The notes: generated by a model from the letters alone, not told the origin. A DNA stretch of 64,000 nt from an uncultured Bacteroidota bacterium (GCA_903910445.1 CAIVZR010000005.1:1-64000), one strand, 5' to 3'; counted from the stretch's first letter, positions 44,912-55,031 are shown. Translations and numbers: made by a program.

Positions 44912-45637
44912 TTAATTTATGTAATGATGAAGTACATCACGCATCGAATATACTCCTTTTTTATTCTTTAAAAATTCGGCAGCCGCTACCGCTCCTCTCG
45001 CAAACCCTTCTCTACTGAAGGCTTCATGTATCAATTCTATCCTATCATAAGCACCTTCATATATAACTTCATGTAATCCTTTGGCGTCCCCTTCTCTGAG
45101 TGCTGTAATCATTAAACTACTCTTGTCATTCACTGAATTAGCGCTTACCAATTCCCACTGTTTCTTGGTTTCAAGTATCTCCATCAATATTTCAGCAGTA
45201 GTAATGGCTGTTCCGCTAGGAGCATCTTTCTTTGCTGTATGATGCACTTCAGTAATCGATACATCATAATCACTCATCTTACGCATCAAACTAGCCAATG
45301 ACTTATTGGCTTCCCAAAACAAATGGACTCCAATACTGAAATTAGTAGCATACAACAGCGAACCTGAATTATCTTCCGTTAGCTTTTTTATATCACTAAA
45401 TTGAGCATACCATCCTGTTGATCCAACCACTACTGGCACTCCAGAATTCAGGCATTTTCTAATATTTTGTATTGCTGTTTCCGGACTGCTGCATTCTACT
45501 GCCATTTCACAACCTGCCAAGTCATACGTTTCGGCATTGGCTTTTGTTACACGAAGCAGAATTTCGTGCCCTCTTTGAATTGCAATTTCTTCGATTGCTT
45601 TTCCTAATTTTCCATATCCTATGAGCGCTATCTTCAT
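44912..45637 (-). CDS. dapB: 4-hydroxy-tetrahydrodipicolinate reductase
   Basis: A 241-residue DapB, the NAD(P)H-dependent reductase of the lysine/diaminopimelate pathway. KIALIGYGKLGKAIEEIA is the nucleotide-binding turn, VEVVVGSTGW-type positions appear as PVVVGSTGWYAQF, and EVHHTAKKDAPSGTAITTAE is the catalytic and substrate block. It lies one base after the DUF5683 gene in the parA-lepB operon. Confidence 0.96.
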   Translation of the reverse strand: MKIALIGYGKLGKAIEEIAIQRGHEILLRVTKANAETYDLAGCEMAVECSSPETAIQNIRKCLNSGVPVVVGSTGWYAQFSDIKKLTEDNSGSLLYATNFSIGVHLFWEANKSLASLMRKMSDYDVSITEVHHTAKKDAPSGTAITTAEILMEILETKKQWELVSANSVNDKSSLMITALREGDAKGLHEVIYEGAYDRIELIHEAFSREGFARGAVAAAEFLKNKKGVYSMRDVLHHYIN

Positions 45638-45638
45638 T

Positions 45639-46208
45639 TTAAAATTTATATCGCATGCTTAATCCAGGATATATTTTTTGAGAATAAATATTATAATTTG
45701 GTGTGAAATGCACGCTCAAATCATCCACATTGAATTTATAGAGATGTGCATATACGTTGGCATCAATGATATTGGCAGCATATAATAACACTACTCCAAT
45801 GATACATTGATCGCGATATTTACGAAAAGTAGAGAAGGCATTATGTAAGGCATCGGGAGAAACACCCTGAAGTTCGCTTCTTACATTGGTATTTGGATCA
45901 GCATCGGTGAGGTATTTCCACTGGGTAAGGTAATCGTTGTAAACCCTATTATTATCGTATACAAAGAATCCCAATGCTCCCAAGCCTCCATAAACTACGG
46001 GAACTTTCCATACCTGATGATTATAAATCTGACCTGAACCGGGCAGAATTGCTGATAAGATGGCTGCTTTTTTGGGTGAATGCACCAATGTACCTGTCTT
46101 TGCCTTCACAACATCATCTGGATTCGTCTTCAGTTGAAGGCTATCCTGTTTTTGAGCAGAAAGCAAAACGGAAAGGAAAATAAATACAATGATGGAGGTG
46201 ATTCTCAC
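45639..46208 (-). CDS. DUF5683 family protein
   Basis: A protein of 189 residues from GTG 46208. The frame is open to 46307, but this extension has no signal peptide and covers the promoter. From the GTG the sequence begins with a signal peptide (MRITSIIVFIFLSVLLSAQ). The family block SPKKAAILSAILPGSGQIYNHQVWKVPVVYGGLG and a second membrane-helix region near 145-165 match DUF5683, often encoded between parB and dapB in Bacteroidota. A perfect TATATTTG box lies four bases before the GTG with a TTG at 20 bases spacing, so the mRNA may be leaderless. Its role is unknown. Confidence 0.82.
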   Translation of the reverse strand: MRITSIIVFIFLSVLLSAQKQDSLQLKTNPDDVVKAKTGTLVHSPKKAAILSAILPGSGQIYNHQVWKVPVVYGGLGALGFFVYDNNRVYNDYLTQWKYLTDADPNTNVRSELQGVSPDALHNAFSTFRKYRDQCIIGVVLLYAANIIDANVYAHLYKFNVDDLSVHFTPNYNIYSQKIYPGLSMRYKF

Positions 46209-46212
46209 CGTG

Positions 46213-46243
46213 CAAATATAATATTTGAATAGTGAGTTTCCAA
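46213..46243 (-). promoter_or_regulatory. Promoter of DUF5683-dapB-lepB, adjacent to the GTG start
   Basis: TATATTTG (46213-46220) on the minus strand, with a TTG -33 element (46241-46243) 20 bases upstream. Only CACG lies between the -7 box and the GTG. This is an internal promoter inside the parA-to-lepB cluster. Confidence 0.65.
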
Positions 46244-46320
46244 TGTATTCTGATTTATTCAATTTCGTATGGAAGCCACGGTATTTGGCTATCCATTTAA
46301 AATTCAACCCAAAAAATTGA

Positions 46321-47220
46321 TTAACTCTGTAATAGATTCATCAAACGCTCAAATTCACTTTCGCTATTGAATTTAATAATCACTTCACCCTTTCCAATTG
46401 CTTTGGCTTTAATATTCACCGGCAATTGATAATGATTGGTAAGCTGTCCTTGAATGGTTTCAAAATGTTTGATATAATCGGAATTCAAGGCATTTGCGTT
46501 TTTTGATGCAGGCTTCGGATCCGATTCATTCACTTGTTTTACCAGACTTTCAATAGAGCGTACTGAAAGATTTTCACGCAAGAGGTCTTCATATAAACGC
46601 AATTGCTCATTGGGGTCGGTTACCGCTAGCAATGCACGGGCATGTCCCATACTCAATTTACCATCGCGCAATCCTATTTGAATTTCGGTAGGCAATTTCA
46701 ACAAACGCAAGTAGTTATTTACTGTTGTTCTATCTTTTCCTACGCGATCGCCCAATTCTTCCTGCTTCAAGCTGCATTCGTCGATCAAGCGCTTATAACT
46801 CAATGCCACTTCCATTGGATTTAAATTCTCGCGTTGTACGTTTTCAATGATAGCCATCTCAAGCATGTCCTGATCTTTGGCTACTCGTACATATCCTGGT
46901 ACTTCATTCAAACCTGCGAGGATACTTGCTCTTACACGACGCTCACCAGAGATTATTTGAAATTTTTCAATTCCAACTTTCCTTACTGTAATTGGCTGAA
47001 TGATTCCATGCAACTTAATTGACTCCGATAATTCGTTTAAAGCTTGCTTTTCAAATTCGGTTCTCGGTTGGAATGGGTTGGCTTCAATCTGACTTAAGGG
47101 TATCATAGAAATAGAACCCACCATACGAGATGGATGTTCCTTATTCATGATATCTGATCCATGATCTTGTAATAAAGCACTAAGACCTCTTCCCAATGCT
47201 GGCTTTTTTATCGTTGACAT
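46321..47220 (-). CDS. parB: Chromosome partitioning protein ParB
   Basis: A 299-residue ParB/Spo0J. It has the CTP-binding and clamp block (IPLSQIEANPFQPRTEFEKQAL, IQPITVRKVGIEKFQIISGERR), the helix-turn-helix (LKQEELGDRVGKDRTTVNNYLRLLKLP), and a short C-terminal dimerisation end. The ERRVRAS motif contains the GERR residues needed for CTP hydrolysis. ParB loads on parS and spreads to organise the origin region. It lies 38 bases after parA. Confidence 0.95.
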   Translation of the reverse strand: MSTIKKPALGRGLSALLQDHGSDIMNKEHPSRMVGSISMIPLSQIEANPFQPRTEFEKQALNELSESIKLHGIIQPITVRKVGIEKFQIISGERRVRASILAGLNEVPGYVRVAKDQDMLEMAIIENVQRENLNPMEVALSYKRLIDECSLKQEELGDRVGKDRTTVNNYLRLLKLPTEIQIGLRDGKLSMGHARALLAVTDPNEQLRLYEDLLRENLSVRSIESLVKQVNESDPKPASKNANALNSDYIKHFETIQGQLTNHYQLPVNIKAKAIGKGEVIIKFNSESEFERLMNLLQS

Positions 47221-47258
47221 ATTTATCTAATGTTTATTGTAATTTAAATTATTTCCTA

Positions 47259-48068
47259 TTACTCTTCAATTTCAATTCTTCTATCCTTGTTAGGAATGAG
47301 TGTCATATTATTTTTCTGTAAAATTTCACGAGCCAAATTCATGTAGTTAATGGTACCCTTGCTTTCGGCATCGTGATTTATTACTGGAACTCCGAAGCTA
47401 GGTGCCTCACTAAGCTTGGTATTGCGTGAGATGATGGTATCGAATACCAAATCTTGGAAATGTGTTTTCACTTCTTCAACCACCTGGTTGCTTAAGCGCA
47501 AACGCGAATCGTACATGGTGAGGAGAATTCCTTCAATATCCAATTCTTGATTTAAATTGGTTTGAATAATTTTAACGGTATTCAAGAGCTTTCCTAAGCC
47601 TTCCAATGCAAAATACTCGCATTGAACAGGGATGAGCACCGAATCAGATGCTGTTAAAGCATTGGTAGTAATTAATCCCAAACTTGGAGAACAGTCGATA
47701 ATAATAAAATCGTACTTATTACGAACCTTCTCTAATAGCTTACGCATTAATTTCTCTCTGCCCGAAAGCTCAATCAATTCTAACTCCGCTCCTACTAGGT
47801 CGATATTACTTGGTAATAGGTAAAGATTATCAAAATCGCTTTCGATAATAATCTCTTTGGCTTCATTCCCGTTGATTAAACACTCGTATAAACCAGTTTT
47901 AATTATCCGTGGATCGAATCCTAAACCTGAAGTACTATTTGCTTGCGGGTCGGCGTCGACCAATAAGGTTTTATACTCCAACGCCGCAAAACTTGCAGCT
48001 AAATTAATTGCTGTAGTGGTTTTTCCCACTCCCCCTTTCTGATTGGCTATGCTTATAATCTTTCCCAT
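47259..48068 (-). CDS. parA: Chromosome partitioning ATPase ParA (Soj type)
   Basis: A 269-residue ParA-type ATPase. The deviant Walker A QKGGVGKTTTAINLA starts at residue 9, LLVDADPQANSTSGLG is the next block, IIIDCSPSLGLITTNAL is Walker B, and SVLIPVQCEYFALEGLG is the final switch block. It binds DNA dimerically with ATP and is released by ParB. The ATG at 48068 is 34 bases from the nearest parS-like half-site (48102). Confidence 0.96.
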   Translation of the reverse strand: MGKIISIANQKGGVGKTTTAINLAASFAALEYKTLLVDADPQANSTSGLGFDPRIIKTGLYECLINGNEAKEIIIESDFDNLYLLPSNIDLVGAELELIELSGREKLMRKLLEKVRNKYDFIIIDCSPSLGLITTNALTASDSVLIPVQCEYFALEGLGKLLNTVKIIQTNLNQELDIEGILLTMYDSRLRLSNQVVEEVKTHFQDLVFDTIISRNTKLSEAPSFGVPVINHDAESKGTINYMNLAREILQKNNMTLIPNKDRRIEIEE

Positions 48069-48101
48069 GCTAAAAAATCACTTTATATCTTTAACTTTTA
48101 T

Positions 48102-48131
48102 CGTGAAACATTCGAAAATAGGTGTTTCACG
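48102..48131. promoter_or_regulatory. Inverted parS-like half-sites upstream of parA
   Basis: CGTGAAACA (48102-48110) and TGTTTCACG (48123-48131) are the two halves of a parS-type palindrome in reversed order, 12 bases apart. A TATTTTCG promoter-like box on the minus strand (48113-48120) lies in the spacer. They may let ParB repress parAB. A TGTGGATAA (48213-48221), identical to the classical DnaA-box sequence, lies further on in the same 188-base gap; a single copy may be chance. Confidence 0.45.
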
Positions 48132-48256
48132 CTTGCTAAATGGGTTAATATCAGCTACTCTTGGGAATGCCTAGAGCCATAAGGGTTTTTGTTTTTAACA
48201 TATAAACATCCATGTGGATAAGTGTTGTTTTTACCCTTGATGATGCCTGTTTAACC

Positions 48257-49942
48257 CTAATACATGAAATTTCGTGAATTGGCATGAAGTCGTATGCCGA
48301 AAGTGAAATATTGATTTTTATTATTGAAGAGGGCTTCGTTGGTTTTGCGGGTTCTGTAGGTATAGCCAGCATCAATATAAAGCTGTTGTGCAACACGATA
48401 GGTTACTTTAAACTCATAATATTGAATCATTGCACGAAGTCCTTGGCCCGTTTCATTACCAAAATTACTCACTTTGAGGTAGCTCGATTTTAACAAATCG
48501 GCACCATAACTCAAGGTTGATGAAGTATCGATTCCTGTTAAGGTATTGAAGGTTTTTACCTGAATATTCCAATTCGCAGTGGGTTGATAAAATGCCATCA
48601 CCACCAGTTCTTTCAGGTTGGCTCCTAATGGGTGTGCCATACTCTGATTGAAGTCGGTGAAATTGAGTGAGGTATTGGTATAACCATAGGTATATGGCCT
48701 GATATGATTGTATTCAACTTGCAAGTCAAGATTTTTAACCTTGACAACATCCACTACTTTAAGTCCTAATTGAGCAGCATATTTATTAGCCCACCATCCC
48801 CAGCTTGGGTCGGTCTTGGGTTTTATAAACTGCGCTCTCATATTGGCTAATAAAAATTCGTCTAGTACAATTTGACCATAAACTTGAAAGTGATGTAAGA
48901 AATCCCATTTAAAATCCAAGCCTAGTATTACGTTATCAGGACTTCCTAAACTATGTTCTACTGCACGATAAAATATAATAGGGTTTAAGTAATTGAGTTC
49001 ATACGCATTGTTCTCACGTTTGAAGATAACGGTCTCAAAAAAACCAATATTGAAATTTTTACTTGCATTGATACTCAAATGATGGGTGGCTCCAAATTTC
49101 TTCTTATAGGTGCCAGCGCCTGTGGTATATGCCGAATCCACCATTTCATAATATAGGTTTTGATAATTTATTCTCCAGATATTCGTATTGAACTTCAAGA
49201 AGAGATGTTGTTTTGAAAAATCACTTAGAATTAAACTTCTTACACCATCTCCAATAAATTGCTTGGACGTTCCAAATTGCATATTGATATGCTTTGAAAT
49301 TGGAGTGGAGATATAACCCTCGGCATGAAAAAAATCAACCCCATTTCCTTTGAAATTTTTATAAAACGACTCCCCAGGCAAAGCATACATCTTCGCACCA
49401 AATAATTGTGTTTGTAAGGGCACCCTCATTTGGTTATCTGTTGCAAAGGCATAAAAAGAAATTCGGTCAACCATACCATGCAGCTCGGCTCCTCGGGTGT
49501 TAATATAAAGTTGTTGATGAGATTTAGTTCCTGCATTTTCGGCATTCTCAATTGCTCCAGCAAAATGCAAGACGGGGTTAACAGAGAGTTTGAAATTCTC
49601 TTCATTTACTTGATATAAGGCAGCGTTCTGAGTATAAAAATGTTTCAGGATTGGTTTTGCCCTTTTACCACTAGTTGTTTCAAAAAAATAATCATTTTTG
49701 AAATAAATAAAATTTGAGGAATCAACAGAAGTAATATTGACTGATAAGTTTCGAAAATCATAAACCTGTTGATAGGTATAGGGTTTACAGCTACTATGTA
49801 TATTAATTTGCAATAAATCGCTAGACTTTATTTCCATTCGATCGGTAAAATGATAAATTTCATTACCCGCTGGAATGTATAATTGGGCATAAATATTTAA
49901 TGAAAATATTAACCCAATAAGCAAAGCGAATGGTTTACGCAT
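48257..49942 (-). CDS. RemB/Wzi-like outer-membrane protein
   Basis: A protein of 561 residues from the ATG at 49942; a start at 49957 adds five residues. The signal peptide is MRKPFALLIGLIFSLNIYAQ. The body is beta-rich and shows a capsule-assembly/RemB-like core: NFKGNGVDFFHAEGYISTPISKHI, FGTSKQFIGDGVRSLILSDFS, YLNPIIFYRAVEHSLGSPDN, then a final barrel to LHANSRNFMY. RemB is a Flavobacterium gliding-associated protein of this group; a gliding role here is inferred. It overlaps nothing now, but ends 188 bases before parA. Confidence 0.75.
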   Translation of the reverse strand: MRKPFALLIGLIFSLNIYAQLYIPAGNEIYHFTDRMEIKSSDLLQINIHSSCKPYTYQQVYDFRNLSVNITSVDSSNFIYFKNDYFFETTSGKRAKPILKHFYTQNAALYQVNEENFKLSVNPVLHFAGAIENAENAGTKSHQQLYINTRGAELHGMVDRISFYAFATDNQMRVPLQTQLFGAKMYALPGESFYKNFKGNGVDFFHAEGYISTPISKHINMQFGTSKQFIGDGVRSLILSDFSKQHLFLKFNTNIWRINYQNLYYEMVDSAYTTGAGTYKKKFGATHHLSINASKNFNIGFFETVIFKRENNAYELNYLNPIIFYRAVEHSLGSPDNVILGLDFKWDFLHHFQVYGQIVLDEFLLANMRAQFIKPKTDPSWGWWANKYAAQLGLKVVDVVKVKNLDLQVEYNHIRPYTYGYTNTSLNFTDFNQSMAHPLGANLKELVVMAFYQPTANWNIQVKTFNTLTGIDTSSTLSYGADLLKSSYLKVSNFGNETGQGLRAMIQYYEFKVTYRVAQQLYIDAGYTYRTRKTNEALFNNKNQYFTFGIRLHANSRNFMY

Positions 49943-49944
49943 TT

Positions 49945-50472
49945 TTACTGCTTCCATTTAATCAAACAGCCTTCCGCTTTGATTTCAGGATAGTCCACCT
50001 CAATACCGTCGAGGGCATATTCAATGGCATCTTCTAGAAATACGCGAGTAACATTGTTCTCATTATCCCAGCAATCATCGATAGCACCAATATATACCAA
50101 TTCGCGTTTGCTATTAAACAAAAAAACTTCTGGAGTATAATTCGCACCGAAAGACTTGGCTATTTCCTGGCTTTCATCATAGTAATAGTCTGGAAATATG
50201 GAATGCTCTTTGGCGACCTTTTTCATATTCTCGAAATTATCCTCTTCAAATTGTGAAGCATCATTGCTATTAATACAAAGCAATGCCAAGTTATCTTCTT
50301 CGTAACGTTCTTTCAACTTTGCAATCCGGTTCCAATATGCAATGGAATAAGGGCAATGATTGCAAGTAAATACGATAGCAATTGCGTATTTATCAGCAAA
50401 ATCAAAGTTATTATACATTTTGCCATCCACTCCCAACATATTAAATTTGGGCATTTTATCGCCTATGTTCAT
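49945..50472 (-). CDS. Thioredoxin-fold redoxin (AhpC/TSA-like)
   Basis: A protein of 175 residues from the ATG at 50472 (an ATG at 50478 adds two). It has IGDKMPKFNMLGVDGKMYNN as the redoxin start, the CNHCPY redox motif in VFTCNHCPYSIAYWNRI, and GANYTPEVFLFNSKRELVYIG with the cis-proline (TPEV). This matches the thioredoxin family of Bacteroidota with a CxxC in a peroxiredoxin-like scaffold. It has no signal peptide, so it is probably cytoplasmic. The RemB-like gene begins three bases before its stop is reached. Confidence 0.88.
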   Translation of the reverse strand: MNIGDKMPKFNMLGVDGKMYNNFDFADKYAIAIVFTCNHCPYSIAYWNRIAKLKERYEEDNLALLCINSNDASQFEEDNFENMKKVAKEHSIFPDYYYDESQEIAKSFGANYTPEVFLFNSKRELVYIGAIDDCWDNENNVTRVFLEDAIEYALDGIEVDYPEIKAEGCLIKWKQ

Positions 50473-50499
50473 GATCAAAAAATTAGATTAATTTGCAGC

Positions 50500-50507
50500 C
50501 AAAAATA
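50500..50507 (-). promoter_or_regulatory. Promoter -7 box of the redoxin gene
   Basis: TATTTTTG on the minus strand, 27 bases upstream of the ATG at 50472, in the gap shared with the divergent membrane protein. Confidence 0.5.
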
Positions 50508-50521
50508 ATAATAGTTTTTAT

Positions 50522-51223
50522 ATGTTGAAAGAATTGTTGAATAGTAAAATGTTTTGGATCATCGCCTCCATTGTTGGCGGGTATATTCTAGGAGGAATTT
50601 GGAAACGCATTTCAAAGAGCAAGCAAAGTGCTTCTGCGCTCGCCATCCCTTTTATAGCGCCATTTATAACCATTTTTATTTTGCTCTATGTAAAACTCAA
50701 TGTGGCTTATTTCGACATAAAATACACCTTGATTGGTGTGGGCATTATGATTATTATCAGTTTCGTAATTGGCTATATTACCTATGCCGCCAACGGTAAA
50801 AAAGTGCCCTTTTTGAATAATGTCTCCTTTATATACGCAGGTATTGCTATGGTTGTCTTTTATGTTTTCTATAAAGATGAATTAAAAATTAATACCACCC
50901 AATGTGCCGATTCACAAGATATTTATCTGCTACTTAAAAAAGAAGATGCTGGATATTTTGAAATTAACCCTGATGGGATTGGGTATGTAGGAAATCAACT
51001 TTTTAATGATGGATTCCGTCCTGTATTTGAAAATGCTGGCATCGATTTTAATTTTTATAGTCATGTTCCAGTTGCTATTGAAATTCCTACAAAAGCAGGC
51101 ACCATACACGCATTAAAATTCGAATCGAAGACGGGTAATCATAACTTTGATATGGACCATTTGATTGAAAAGGGTATTGTTAAAGTGGAAGAACTTAAAG
51201 TTGGAGATATTAAAACGAAGTAG
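50522..51223 (+). CDS. Four-helix membrane protein, unknown function
   Basis: A 233-residue protein with four hydrophobic segments at about 10-27, 42-59, 68-88 and 101-117. A soluble C-terminal domain follows (DSQDIYLLLKKEDAGYFEINPDGIGYVG ... FNFYSHVPVAIEIPTKAGTIHALKFE). I do not recognise a family. It is divergent from the redoxin gene. Its C-terminal domain probably faces the periplasm or the cytoplasm depending on topology, which the sequence alone does not settle. Confidence 0.65.
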   Translation: MLKELLNSKMFWIIASIVGGYILGGIWKRISKSKQSASALAIPFIAPFITIFILLYVKLNVAYFDIKYTLIGVGIMIIISFVIGYITYAANGKKVPFLNNVSFIYAGIAMVVFYVFYKDELKINTTQCADSQDIYLLLKKEDAGYFEINPDGIGYVGNQLFNDGFRPVFENAGIDFNFYSHVPVAIEIPTKAGTIHALKFESKTGNHNFDMDHLIEKGIVKVEELKVGDIKTK

Positions 51224-51351
51224 TTGTAAGGCTTTACTTTTTCACTAAAACATAAATTCTAGTTTAATAAGTTAATCAACAGATATTTTTTGCTATTTAT
51301 TAAATTAAAAGTATCATTGCTTAATTTCAAACAAACTAATTATTTATCATT

Positions 51352-51990
51352 ATGAAAATTTTCTTCAAATCAATTACAATAATCCTTTTATTTATCACAT
51401 TCATTGGCTCCGATTTAAAAGCACAATGTGTGGCACAAGGCAATTCCATTTTTTCTTTAGGTTACGGCTTTCCTAATTTAGGGAAAAGCCTTTACAAAGC
51501 ATTTAACACCAATAACGACTTCAAAGTTAAAGGAATTGGCCCAATCCATTTTAAATATGAATATATGTTGAGCGACAAGATCGGAATCGGTGCATCTATC
51601 AATTTTGTTAAGTTCGGCGCAACGTATTCAGATACAAATTCTGGCGATAGCATGGATATCAATGAAAATTGGGTGCACTGGTCAAAAACTACAAAGTACT
51701 CCCTAGCTACAAAAAACTACAGTGCACTAGTCCGCTTTAATTATCATTTTTATACAGAAGATAATCTGGATGTTTATTTCGGTGTAGGTGCAGGTTTCAG
51801 AGGAACCAAATCCACTTTTAGCTCTGTACCCACTGACCCAAATTTTAGTTTTAATTCTAAAATAGCAATACCTGTTGGGATGGAAACTACCCTAGGCTTA
51901 CGTTATTTTTTTACTGAAAACATCGGCGCATATACTGAAATTGGTTTGGGAAAATCTCTTATCCAGTTTGGTGCTTGCTTTAAGCTTTAA
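51352..51990 (+). CDS. Small outer-membrane beta-barrel protein
   Basis: A 212-residue protein with a signal peptide (KSITIILLFITFIGSDLKAQ). The body shows a small-barrel strand pattern: GNSIFSLGYGFPNLG, FKYEYMLSDKIGIGASINFV, YSALVRFNYHF, LDVYFGVGAGFRG, and a final GAYTEIGLGKSLIQFGACFKL. This fits the common outer-membrane beta-barrel domain. A terminator follows. No specific function can be assigned. Confidence 0.75.
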   Translation: MKIFFKSITIILLFITFIGSDLKAQCVAQGNSIFSLGYGFPNLGKSLYKAFNTNNDFKVKGIGPIHFKYEYMLSDKIGIGASINFVKFGATYSDTNSGDSMDINENWVHWSKTTKYSLATKNYSALVRFNYHFYTEDNLDVYFGVGAGFRGTKSTFSSVPTDPNFSFNSKIAIPVGMETTLGLRYFFTENIGAYTEIGLGKSLIQFGACFKL

Positions 51991-52011
51991 TTTTACACTA
52001 AACATTCATTG

Positions 52012-52043
52012 AAAGTCTCCTAAATTTTTAGGGCACTTTTTTT
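52012..52043 (+). terminator. Rho-independent terminator after the barrel gene
   Basis: AAAGTCTCCTAAA and TTTAGGGCACTTT form a hairpin with a two-base internal mismatch, ending in a T run. Confidence 0.7.
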
Positions 52044-52118
52044 ATTTCATTTACTTGAGAATTTGCCTTACACTTGTATTCTAATATTCAAACCAATTAT
52101 TCAATATTTTCTTTCATC

Positions 52119-55031
52119 ATGAAACTTATAATTAAGTCGTTTTTATTTCTCCTGTTGAGTTTCTCTTTGAGTGCCCAATCGCCAAAAGCCAGCACTACAG
52201 GACAAGACAATTATACATATACTACGGTACCGAATGACCCAACACAAACTCGAACCTATGTGCTGAAGAATGGATTAACTGTAATGCTGTCAGTGAATAG
52301 AGAGAAGCCAAGGATTCAAACTTATATAGCTACCAAGGCAGGAAGTAAAAACGACCCAAGTGATCACACAGGATTGGCACATTACCTCGAACACATGCTA
52401 TTTAAAGGCACCGATAAATACGGTTCCTTAAACTGGGGTAAGGAAAAACCATTATTAGATCAGATAGAAGCACTTTATGAGGTTTATAATCATACTACCG
52501 ACAGCGCACATCGTACTGAAATTTATCGCGAAATTGACAAAATAAGCGGGCAGGCTTCTCAATATTCAATTGCCAATGAATATGATAAAATGCTGAGTAG
52601 TATTGGCGCTACAGGCACTAATGCTTTCACCAGCTTTGAAGTTACGGCCTATGTGAATGATATCCCTTCAAACCAAATAGAGAAATGGTTAACGGTAGAA
52701 GGGGAACGTTATCGCAGTCCGGTTTTTCGTATATTCCATACAGAGCTTGAAGCGGTATATGAAGAAAAAAACAGAGGCATTGATAACGACTACTGGCAAT
52801 GGTATGAACTCGCTTATGCCGAACTTTTTAAGAACCATACGTATGGAACACAAACCACCATTGGCACCATCGAGCACTTGAAAAACCCATCCTTGGTAGC
52901 CATCCGTAAATATTATCAAACGTATTATGTTCCAAATAATATGGTAGTGATTATGTCGGGCGATTTGAATCCAGATGAAGTTATAAAACAGATTGATGCA
53001 CACCTAGGTAATTTAGCTTCAAAACCATTACCAGTATTTAATTATGCCCCAGAAGCACCCTTGACAGCCAATATTGAAAAAACAATTTATGGCCCGATGG
53101 AAGAGTTTACGGGATTGTTTTATCGTATGCCAAGTGCGGCTACCAATGATACTCGAATGATGAAATTGTTAACCTCGGTATTAAACCGCATGTTGACATT
53201 GAACCTAAATCAAAAGCAATTGGTGCTCGAAACTCAGGCTGGACTTGATGGATTAAAGGACTATAGCGTGTTTTATGTATCGGGATATGCGAGGGAAGGA
53301 CAAGATTTGGATGAAGTAAAAAAACTCATCCTTGAACAAATAGCGCTAATTAAAAATGGACAGTTTGATGATGATTTATTACAAGCCATCATTAATAATT
53401 ACAAGTTGGAAAGAATCCAAAAAAATGAAAGTAATGATGGTCGTGCATACGATATGCTTGATAATTTCATACTTGGAAGAAATTGGAAAGATGTATGTGC
53501 CGACCTTGATGAAATCTCGAAAATTACAAAGAAACAATTATCCGATTTCGCTACCGCCAATCTTAATTACTATGTATGTATTCATAAGAAGAATGGAAAA
53601 GCAAATGATCGAGTAAAAGTTATAAAACCCACCATTACTCCTGTAGAAACCAATAGAGACAGCGCTTCTACCTTTGTTAAGATGTTTATGGATATTAAGT
53701 CAGCACCCATTGCACCCGTATTTGTTGACTTTAAAAAAGATATGACCATTGGTGAAGTTAAGAAAAACTTACCCCTACATTATGTCTTAAATAAAGAGAA
53801 TGGTTTGTTTACCCTTTACTATGTTTTTGATTTTGGAAGCTATAACAATAAGAAACTTCCTTTTGCTTTCGATTACCTGAATTATGCAGGTACCGATAAA
53901 TATACTGCCGAGCAAATCAATAAAGAATTTTACAAACTTGCTTGCAGCTATGGAATAAGTGCAGGCACCGAACAAAGTTATGTGTACCTCAGTGGCTTAC
54001 AGGAAAATTTTGATAAAGCTTTAAAATTATTTGAGCACTTCATGAGCAATATTAAACCTGATGATGAAGCAGTTAAAAAAATGGTTGAAGCCGAATCAAA
54101 AACCAGAAGCGATAGTAAACTCAATAAGAACCTAATTCGTCAGGCATTGGCTCAATACGCAAGCTATGGCTCGAATAATCCTTTTAATGATGTACTTTCA
54201 ATGGATCAACTTTCACAAATTAAAGCAAACGAATTATGCGATATGATTAAGTCGTTGCATAATTATTCGCATAAAGCCTATTACTATGGCCCAATGAAAT
54301 TGGAAGAAGCAAAAGCAAAAATAAACAGTATGCATACCACGCCAGCTGCTTTTCTTACTTATGCGTCGCCTAAAAAATATCCCCGTATTACTACACTAAA
54401 TACCAAAGTTTATTTTGCCGATTTTGATATGGTGCAAAGTGAGATTGTATGGCAACATAATGATTCAACTACCTTCAATCCAGCCAATGCCGCTTCTATT
54501 GCATTATTCAATGCGTATTTCGGTGGTGGTATGGGCTCATTAGTTTTTCAAACGATTCGCGAGAGCAAAGCCTTGGCTTATAGCACCTATGCTAATTATA
54601 ATTCACCTTCGAAAAAAACCGATCCATATTCGGTGGTTGCCTATGTAGGTTGCCAAGCCGATAAATATCCGGAAAGCATAATTGCAATGAATGAATTATT
54701 GCATGAGATGCCAGCTTCGGATAAATTACTTCAAGCATCGAAGGAATCTATATTGAAAAATATTGAAACACAAAGAACTACCAAGACTGCAATATTTTTT
54801 AAATACGATTCGAATCAACGATTGGGATTGGCATATGATATTAACCAAGATATCTATTCACAAATCCCTAACATGACTTCATCCGACTTAATGCGTTTTT
54901 ACAGTTTATACATGAAAAAGAATCAATACAACTATTGTATCGTAGCTAAACGCGATAAGTTAAATATTGATGGATTGAAGAAATTAGGTGAGTTTGAAGA
55001 AATAAGCCTAGATAAACTTTTTGGATACTAG
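52119..55031 (+). CDS. M16 family zinc metalloprotease (insulinase type)
   Basis: A protein of 970 residues from the ATG at 52119, which gives the signal peptide [20 protein letters not shown]; an ATG at 52074 is in frame. The inverted zinc motif HxxEH is in [13 protein letters not shown]. The downstream glutamate ligand is in [13 protein letters not shown], and the second half of the protein is the non-catalytic M16 repeat (from about 550, with [21 protein letters not shown]). It is a two-domain periplasmic peptidase that degrades or processes peptides. It stands alone. Confidence 0.93.
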   Translation: MKLIIKSFLFLLLSFSLSAQSPKASTTGQDNYTYTTVPNDPTQTRTYVLKNGLTVMLSVNREKPRIQTYIATKAGSKNDPSDHTGLAHYLEHMLFKGTDKYGSLNWGKEKPLLDQIEALYEVYNHTTDSAHRTEIYREIDKISGQASQYSIANEYDKMLSSIGATGTNAFTSFEVTAYVNDIPSNQIEKWLTVEGERYRSPVFRIFHTELEAVYEEKNRGIDNDYWQWYELAYAELFKNHTYGTQTTIGTIEHLKNPSLVAIRKYYQTYYVPNNMVVIMSGDLNPDEVIKQIDAHLGNLASKPLPVFNYAPEAPLTANIEKTIYGPMEEFTGLFYRMPSAATNDTRMMKLLTSVLNRMLTLNLNQKQLVLETQAGLDGLKDYSVFYVSGYAREGQDLDEVKKLILEQIALIKNGQFDDDLLQAIINNYKLERIQKNESNDGRAYDMLDNFILGRNWKDVCADLDEISKITKKQLSDFATANLNYYVCIHKKNGKANDRVKVIKPTITPVETNRDSASTFVKMFMDIKSAPIAPVFVDFKKDMTIGEVKKNLPLHYVLNKENGLFTLYYVFDFGSYNNKKLPFAFDYLNYAGTDKYTAEQINKEFYKLACSYGISAGTEQSYVYLSGLQENFDKALKLFEHFMSNIKPDDEAVKKMVEAESKTRSDSKLNKNLIRQALAQYASYGSNNPFNDVLSMDQLSQIKANELCDMIKSLHNYSHKAYYYGPMKLEEAKAKINSMHTTPAAFLTYASPKKYPRITTLNTKVYFADFDMVQSEIVWQHNDSTTFNPANAASIALFNAYFGGGMGSLVFQTIRESKALAYSTYANYNSPSKKTDPYSVVAYVGCQADKYPESIIAMNELLHEMPASDKLLQASKESILKNIETQRTTKTAIFFKYDSNQRLGLAYDINQDIYSQIPNMTSSDLMRFYSLYMKKNQYNYCIVAKRDKLNIDGLKKLGEFEEISLDKLFGY

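Noticed and set aside
46209-46307. ATG start at 46307 for the DUF5683 gene
   Set aside because: It would place a perfect -33/-7 promoter inside the gene and hide the signal peptide behind 33 unrelated residues.
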